Assembly: GCA_964479445.1 (NCBI GenBank)
Contig: CAYZMH010000071.1
Span: forward strand, 1 to 18,952
Direction of reading: 5' to 3'
Source: CAYZMH01 sp964479445
GTDB lineage: Bacteria; Bacteroidota; Bacteroidia; Bacteroidales; GCA-2748055
DNA: 18,952 nucleotides
In this document: positions 14,708-18,952 of the stretch, piece after piece
Layout of the letters: each line of letters begins with the position of its first letter
Position numbering within the stretch: position 1 is the first letter of the stretch
Position numbers and translations under genes: made by a program
The notes under the pieces: generated by a model
Told to the model about the DNA's origin: nothing
Database searches by the model: none
The model's input: the letters and a program-made list of their open reading frames with translations, nothing else

Positions 14708-15576
14708 TAAAAAAAGCAGTAATACCTGCGGCCGGCTTCGGAACCCGGTTCTTACCGGCGACAAAGTCCCAGCCGAAGGAGATGCTCCCGATTGTGGATA
14801 CACCCACGATCCAGTATGTAGTAGAGGAGGCTGTCGCTTCCGGGATTACCGATATCCTGATGATCATCGGTAAAGGTAAACGGGCCATCGAGGAACATTT
14901 TGATAAGAATCTTGAACTGGAGATGCAGCTCCAGGAAAAAGAGAAAGAACATGAACTCAGAAAGATTCGCAGCATCACGGAGATGGCAGACGTACATTTC
15001 GTATGGCAGAAAGAACTGAACGGCCTGGGAGATGCCGTTTTGCATGCAAAGCATCACGTGGGTAATGAACCCTTCGCAGTGCTGCTGGGGGATACGGTGA
15101 TTCGCTCTGATTCGGAAATACCGGTTACGCGTCAGCTTGCCGGGGTCTTTGAGAAATACGGGGGATCGGTTGCGGCACTGGAAGAGGTGGATCCGTCCAC
15201 CGTCTCCCGGTACGGGGTGATTGGCGGAGACCGACTGGAACAGGGAGTGTATAAAGTGAACCGGTTCGTGGAGAAACCCCCGCAGGATAAAGCCCCTTCC
15301 AACCTGGCGATCGCCAGCCGGTATATCTTTACAGCGAATATTTTTCAGTACCTGGAGAATTTACCGCCCGGACATAACAACGAGATCCAGCTCACCGACG
15401 CCATGGAGCAAATGCTAAGGCATGAAGCGATGTACGGACTCCAATTCGAGGGTGTCCGCTACGATATGGGCAACAAGCTGGACTTCCTGAAAACGAATGT
15501 GATATTCGGATTGCAACGGGATGATTTCGGAAAGGAGTTCAGGCAATGGCTCAAAGATCTTGCGGAAAAAATTTGA
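14689..15576 (+). CDS. galU: UTP-glucose-1-phosphate uridylyltransferase
   Basis: A 295-residue nucleotidyltransferase of the GalU/GtaB type making UDP-glucose (or a related UDP-sugar) from sugar-1-phosphate and UTP. The signature VIPAAGFGTRFLPATKSQ (residues 11-28) continues into PKEMLPIVDTPTIQYVVEEA. Later blocks are LGDAVLHAK, AVLLGDTVI, YGVIGG, FVEKP and the C-terminal RYDMGNKLDFLKTNV, all standard for the family. Its ATG lies inside the last codons of the kinase gene, so the two are translationally coupled. It is last in the operon. Given the kinase partner, this copy may accept uronate-1-phosphate, although nothing in the motifs proves relaxed specificity. No terminator follows, so transcripts may continue into the DUF1080 gene. 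Confidence 0.93.
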   Translation: MQPTSIIKKAVIPAAGFGTRFLPATKSQPKEMLPIVDTPTIQYVVEEAVASGITDILMIIGKGKRAIEEHFDKNLELEMQLQEKEKEHELRKIRSITEMADVHFVWQKELNGLGDAVLHAKHHVGNEPFAVLLGDTVIRSDSEIPVTRQLAGVFEKYGGSVAALEEVDPSTVSRYGVIGGDRLEQGVYKVNRFVEKPPQDKAPSNLAIASRYIFTANIFQYLENLPPGHNNEIQLTDAMEQMLRHEAMYGLQFEGVRYDMGNKLDFLKTNVIFGLQRDDFGKEFRQWLKDLAEKI

Positions 15577-15640
15577 TGTTGGTACCGGGTTTTATTAAAT
15601 TCAGCACCTGAAAGCACTACTTACTTAAAATTGTCATAAA

Positions 15641-17005
15641 ATGAAACAGATTACACTGATTGCAAGCACATTGCTTTTTTTAGGAGTCATTTCGTGTGCG
15701 CACACGAAAGACAAAGGACCCTGGCAGGATCTCTTCAACGGAAAAGATCTTTCGGGGTGGACCCAGAAGAACGGGGAGGCCGTCTACACCGTGGAAGATG
15801 GTGCCATTGTGGGAAAGACAGTGTTGAATACACCAAATAGTTTTTTATGTACCGAGGATACCTACAGCGACTTTATACTCGAGTATGAAGTAAAGGTGGA
15901 TAGCCGGTTGAATTCCGGGGTACAGGTTCGAAGCAACAGCTTTCCCGATTACCGGAACGGACGGGTACATGGGTACCAGGTGGAATTGGATCCCTCAGAC
16001 CGGGACTGGTCGGGTGGCATCTATGATGAAGCCAGACGGGGATGGCTCTATTCGCTTGATTTTAACCCTGACGCAAAGGGCAGCTTCAAACAGGATGAAT
16101 GGAACCATTTCAGGGTAGAGTGCATTGGAAATAATATCAAGACCTGGCTCAACGGTGTGGCTGTGGCTAATCTCTGGGATGAGAAAACCAGCGAGGGGTT
16201 TATTGGCCTCCAGGTGCATTCGGTGGGAGATGATCCCGAGCGGGAAGGCATCGAAGTGCGCTGGAAAAACATACGGATCATTACGGAAAGTGTAGAAGAG
16301 TATACCAAAGAGTCGGATGCGCCGGAAGTCAGCAGGCTGGTGAATAAACTCACGGAGAAAGAGAAGGCCGGTGGCTGGAAATTGTTGTTCGACGGAGAAT
16401 CCACCAGTGGATGGAGAGGTGCGTATATGGATGCCTTCCCTGAAAAAGGGTGGGTTATCGAAGAGGGTGCGATCGCGGTGGTTGAATCCGGCGGCGGTGA
16501 AGCAGAGCACGGAGGCGATATTGTTACCGAAGAAGAGTTTTCCGATTTTGACCTGCAACTGGAATTTAAGATTACCAGGGGGGCAAATAGCGGAATTAAG
16601 TATTATGTAACGGAGAAGGAGGACAATAATCCGGGTTCGGCCATCGGATTGGAGTACCAGCTACTGGATGACAAAAACCACCCGGATGCTAAAAAGGGTA
16701 ATCATGAGGGTAGCCGCACACTGGCGTCGCTCTATGATCTGATCAAAGCCGAAAACAAACGGTTCAGAGGGATAGGGAAATGGAATATTGCCCGGATCAA
16801 ATCCAGCGACAATCACGTGGAGCATTATCTCAACGGAATAAAAGTGCTGGAATATGAGCGCAGTAGCGAGGAATACAGGAAACTGGTACAGGAAAGCAAA
16901 TACAAAAAGTGGGAAGACTTCGGCGAAGCAGAACAGGGCCATATACTTCTGCAGGATCATGGGAACCGGGTCTCCTTCAGAAGTATTAAGCTGAAAGAGC
17001 TTTAA
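15641..17005 (+). CDS. Lipoprotein with two DUF1080 (3-keto-disaccharide hydrolase-like) domains
   Basis: A 454-residue lipoprotein; the signal ends at Cys19 (GVISC). Domain 1 (about 26-212) starts WQDLFNGKDLSGW and includes NSGVQVRS and HGYQVELDPSD; domain 2 (about 243-453) starts WKLLFDGESTSGW and includes NSGIKYYV and GLEYQLLDD. Both are concanavalin-like sandwiches of family PF06439, whose characterised members cleave 3-keto-glycosides after a sugar 3-dehydrogenase has oxidised the substrate; others are uncharacterised binding modules. The second copy has diverged and may serve binding. It should sit in the periplasm or on the outer membrane. It follows galU by 64 nt with no clear promoter and ends at a strong terminator. 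The next gene, convergent, is a Gfo/Idh/MocA dehydrogenase, a family that includes such sugar 3-dehydrogenases. Confidence 0.88.
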   Translation: MKQITLIASTLLFLGVISCAHTKDKGPWQDLFNGKDLSGWTQKNGEAVYTVEDGAIVGKTVLNTPNSFLCTEDTYSDFILEYEVKVDSRLNSGVQVRSNSFPDYRNGRVHGYQVELDPSDRDWSGGIYDEARRGWLYSLDFNPDAKGSFKQDEWNHFRVECIGNNIKTWLNGVAVANLWDEKTSEGFIGLQVHSVGDDPEREGIEVRWKNIRIITESVEEYTKESDAPEVSRLVNKLTEKEKAGGWKLLFDGESTSGWRGAYMDAFPEKGWVIEEGAIAVVESGGGEAEHGGDIVTEEEFSDFDLQLEFKITRGANSGIKYYVTEKEDNNPGSAIGLEYQLLDDKNHPDAKKGNHEGSRTLASLYDLIKAENKRFRGIGKWNIARIKSSDNHVEHYLNGIKVLEYERSSEEYRKLVQESKYKKWEDFGEAEQGHILLQDHGNRVSFRSIKLKEL

Positions 17006-17027
17006 ATAATCATAACAGGATGAACAG

Positions 17028-17080
17028 AGGGAAGATAGGTCCGGGTACCCTTATCCGGGTATGCATCTTCCCTTTTTTTT
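17028..17080 (+). terminator. Intrinsic terminator after the DUF1080 gene
   Basis: GGGAAGAT (17029-17036) pairs with ATCTTCCC (17065-17072), extended by one A-T pair, and is followed directly by eight T (17073-17080). The loop can form a further small stem (ACCC with GGGT). It ends plus-strand transcription 23 nt after the DUF1080 stop codon. Confidence 0.88.
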
Positions 17081-17115
17081 CACAGGGTTTTACAAACAGA
17101 ACCATAACAGGTATG

Positions 17116-17148
17116 TTTCAAATCATGGAAATATTCATGTTATCTTTG
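17116..17148 (+). promoter_or_regulatory. Orphan plus-strand promoter-like element facing a convergent gene
   Basis: TTTC (17116-17119), 21 nt and TATCTTTG (17141-17148) fit the Bacteroidota consensus with one mismatch. No plus-strand gene follows; the transcript would run antisense into the 3' end of the oxidoreductase gene. An antisense or small RNA is possible, but chance cannot be excluded. Confidence 0.35.
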
Positions 17149-17222
17149 GTACTTATTTATTGATCTATATTTGTTCATCCCCGGGATAAGGTCACTGGAT
17201 AGCGCTTGTTCAACGGGCAGAA

Positions 17223-18263
17223 CTAAAGTGAAACCACCCGGTCCTCCGAACTGCTCTTATAGGCAGCCTCAATGATCTTTACAACATCCCGCGCCTCCTC
17301 CGGTTTCACTTCAAGGGATGAACCCGATCGCAGTACTTCGTAAATATTTTCGTAATAGGCCATGTAGTTACCGGGAAGGGTGGGGTAGACATCCCGCTTA
17401 TCTCCGGAATCCAATTCCACGTTCAGGATTCCGTAAAGGACAGGGTCGTCCTCCCCCCAGTTTTTGGTTCCGGGAGTAATCCCGCTCTTTAATGCCTCTT
17501 CCTGCGGATCCAGTCCATATTTGACAAAACTGCCCCGGGTTCCATGGAGTATATAGCGCGGACCTGCTTCTTTGATAAGATAACTGCCCCTCACAAAGCA
17601 TTTTGTGTCTGGGTAATTCAAGAAGAGATCGAAGCTGTCATCTACCTGGCTGTCGGTGCGCAGACCCCGGACAACCGCGTAAAGACTCCGGGGCATTCCA
17701 AAAAGCTGCAACGCCTGGTCAATCATATGCGATCCGAGATTGTAAAGGGTTCCGGTACCCAGGGAATCCTGCTCCTTCCAGGAATCCTGGATGTAATTGC
17801 GAAACCGGTCAAAGTGAGACTCAAAAGAGACAAGTCGCCCCAGCAAGTGCGATTCAATCACCTCTTTTACGGTCAGGAAATCACCATCCCAGCGGCGATT
17901 TTGAAAAACCGACAGGATAAGTCCGTTCGAACGGGCTTTTTCTATTAATAGTTCAGCCTCCTGCAGGCGCAGGGTCATCGGCTTTTCAATAACAACGTGT
18001 TTACCCTTTTCCAGGGCCTGCAGTGCCATTTTGTAATGAAGATGATCGGGTGTGTTTACAATGATCAACTCAATTTGCGGGTCATTTAAAAGATCATCAT
18101 ACCTCCTGGCAATACGGGCTTCAGGATGTTTCTTTTCCGACCGGTTTCGGGTCCGTTCGTAAACAGCTGCTATCCGGTAACCCGGGTGCGTTTGTAAAAG
18201 AGGACCATGAAATACCTGTCCCGACATACCATAGGAGGCCAGCGCAGTTTGAATAGGTTTCAT
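17223..18263 (-). CDS. Gfo/Idh/MocA family NAD(P)-dependent oxidoreductase
   Basis: A 346-residue cytosolic dehydrogenase, the same length as the E. coli YdgJ type. The Rossmann start is TALASYGMSGQVFHGPLL; the first glycine of GxGxxG is Ser here, which I recall as common in Bacteroidota relatives. VNTPDHLHYKMA and HVVIEKPMTL (Glu93-Lys94-Pro95, the catalytic-Lys motif) follow, and the C-terminal alpha/beta domain contains the NLGSHMIDQAL block with His and Asp. The start is ATG 18263, because the extra 25 residues of the longer frame to 18338 lie before the Rossmann strand and look non-coding; a TATTTTTG -7 box at 18306-18299 also lies inside that extension. The family oxidises or reduces inositols and sugars. 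The substrate is unknown. The adjacent DUF1080 gene suggests sugar oxidation, although the two are convergent. Confidence 0.93.
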   Translation of the reverse strand: MKPIQTALASYGMSGQVFHGPLLQTHPGYRIAAVYERTRNRSEKKHPEARIARRYDDLLNDPQIELIIVNTPDHLHYKMALQALEKGKHVVIEKPMTLRLQEAELLIEKARSNGLILSVFQNRRWDGDFLTVKEVIESHLLGRLVSFESHFDRFRNYIQDSWKEQDSLGTGTLYNLGSHMIDQALQLFGMPRSLYAVVRGLRTDSQVDDSFDLFLNYPDTKCFVRGSYLIKEAGPRYILHGTRGSFVKYGLDPQEEALKSGITPGTKNWGEDDPVLYGILNVELDSGDKRDVYPTLPGNYMAYYENIYEVLRSGSSLEVKPEEARDVVKIIEAAYKSSSEDRVVSL

Positions 18264-18298
18264 AAAAACATTTTTTAGATCGGCGAACTTGTACCAGG

Positions 18299-18306
18299 CA
18301 AAAATA
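18299..18306 (-). promoter_or_regulatory. -7 box of the oxidoreductase gene
   Basis: Minus-strand TATTTTTG matches TAnnTTTG exactly, about 36 nt before the ATG at 18263. The -33 box is not evident at the usual distance (TTTA lies only 14 nt upstream). Confidence 0.45.
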
Positions 18307-18399
18307 GAGGATCTGCATGATAAACCCATGATGCACACATCTTTTTCAGAGTAGATCTTTACAATTCTTCAAACGGGTTTCATGTGGGCAAAAAAATTG

Positions 18400-18407
18400 T
18401 ACTTTTA
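18400..18407 (+). promoter_or_regulatory. Possible -7 box of the ApbE-like gene
   Basis: TACTTTTA, one base off TAnnTTTG, lies 24 nt before the ATG at 18432, with TTTC at 18378-18381 and an 18-nt spacer. The match is moderate. Confidence 0.35.
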
Positions 18408-18431
18408 TGGCCTGACAATTTTTATTGTTCC

Positions 18432-18952
18432 ATGGCTCCTTTCTATCGGCAAATACAAAGCATGGGAACCCGGTTGGATATTGTCATAACCGGGCAGAGT
18501 GAACAGGGTGCCTCTTCGGCTGTAACCGCTATCCGGGAGATGGTGGACCGCTGGGAATATATGCTGTCCAATTATAATGCAGATTCGGAAGTGAGCCGCA
18601 TAAACCGTCTGGCATCCCGGGAACCTGTAGAGGTTTCGGCCAGGATGCTGACCGTACTTAACAGTATCATCGATTATTACCATCGCACAAAAGGTTTTTT
18701 CAATCCCTTTATGGGGAGTGTGACAGGACCATCCAGTGGGGAAAAGCGCAGGAACCGGCCTGGTGATTCAAATCCCGATCGGAAAAGCAAGGTTGATGCA
18801 GAACCAAATGAAGCAAATCAGGTAACTGCATCCGGAATTGATGAAGCCGGGGAAGTCGGTAAGCATAATCCCGGACCAAAAGGAATGGAAATAGTAAATA
18901 AAACGGTGCGTTTCCTGGATGAACGCATCCAGCTGGACATGGGAGGTTTTGG
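18432..18952 (+). CDS. ApbE-like FAD:protein FMN transferase (5' part, cut by the window end)
   Basis: An open frame runs from ATG 18432 to the last base, giving 173 residues without a stop. QSMGTRLDIVI, WEYMLSNYNADSEVSRINR, PVEVSA, YYHRTKGFFNPFMG and the final LDMGGFG match the ApbE pattern (MGT, the SxF/Y...SEV..IN region, GxFxP..G, and LDLGG before the missing KG). The enzyme moves FMN from FAD onto a Thr of Rnf/Nqr subunits or other FMN-carrying proteins. No signal peptide or lipobox is visible, unlike most ApbE proteins. Residues ~97-150, normally a helical stretch after GPL..LW, are replaced by a hydrophilic Gly/Pro/Asn/Lys/Glu-rich segment that looks disordered. The frame remains open through it, so it is not a frameshift. 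The catalytic C-terminal half lies outside the window. Confidence 0.8.
   Translation, partial: MAPFYRQIQSMGTRLDIVITGQSEQGASSAVTAIREMVDRWEYMLSNYNADSEVSRINRLASREPVEVSARMLTVLNSIIDYYHRTKGFFNPFMGSVTGPSSGEKRRNRPGDSNPDRKSKVDAEPNEANQVTASGIDEAGEVGKHNPGPKGMEIVNKTVRFLDERIQLDMGGF

Noticed and set aside
18264..18338. N-terminal extension of the oxidoreductase frame
   Set aside because: The 25 extra residues precede the Rossmann strand, include a -7 promoter box, and look non-coding; ATG 18263 is preferred.
1..18952. tRNA, rRNA, CRISPR array, insertion sequence or phage genes
   Set aside because: No repeat-spacer pattern, transposase or integrase motif, or tRNA-like cloverleaf was recognised by eye on either strand.

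Overview
The window looks like chromosome of a free-living, glycan-degrading member of the Bacteroidota. Four independent signs point there: a secreted peptidase ends in a type IX secretion (Por) sorting domain; several promoters fit the Bacteroidota pattern TTTG-N19..21-TAnnTTTG, one of them exactly; starts generally lack Shine-Dalgarno sequences; and there are several SPII lipoprotein glycan enzymes. The protein families (S1_11-type sulfatase, GH130_1 mannosylglucose phosphorylase, PA14-containing GH3, tandem DUF1080) fit that group. No rRNA, tRNA, CRISPR array, insertion sequence or phage gene was seen.

Layout. (1) 32-3028, minus strand: a GH130 phosphorylase followed by a lipoprotein sulfatase with its own promoter. 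(2) 3029-3627: about 600 bp with no convincing gene. (3) 3628-6593, plus strand: galM overlapping a T9SS-exported M1 metallopeptidase. (4) 6600-10476, minus strand: galK and then a PA14-GH3 lipoprotein glycosidase; the GH3 stop codon lies 6 bp from the convergent M1 stop. (5) 10477-10633: a divergent regulatory region with an exact consensus galK promoter and two overlapping dyads. (6) 10634-15576, plus strand: a tight five-gene operon (PAP2 phosphatase, GT-C transferase, GT2 transferase, glucuronokinase-like GHMP kinase, UTP-glucose-1-phosphate uridylyltransferase) joined by 4-nt, 4-nt and 19-nt overlaps and one 2-nt gap. (7) 15641-17005, plus strand: a tandem DUF1080 lipoprotein, closed by a strong intrinsic terminator. 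(8) 17223-18263, minus strand: a Gfo/Idh/MocA oxidoreductase. (9) From 18432, plus strand: the 5' part of an ApbE-like FMN transferase, cut by the window end.

How the genes may work together. Regions 1, 3, 4, 7 and 8 are carbohydrate salvage: desulfation, exo-glycosidase action, phosphorolysis of mannosyl-glucose, and galactose entry through GalM and GalK (galT and galE are not here). No susC/susD pair is present, so this is not a canonical polysaccharide utilisation locus. Region 6 is the most interesting part. It reads as a short route from free sugar to sugar-1-phosphate (GHMP kinase) to UDP-sugar (GalU) to polyprenyl-phosphate sugar (GT2) to a periplasmic acceptor (GT-C), with a PAP2 enzyme acting on a lipid phosphate. 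It resembles Arn-type lipid A glycosylation in logic, but with a glucuronokinase-type salvage step at the front. That assignment is inference from families and gene order.
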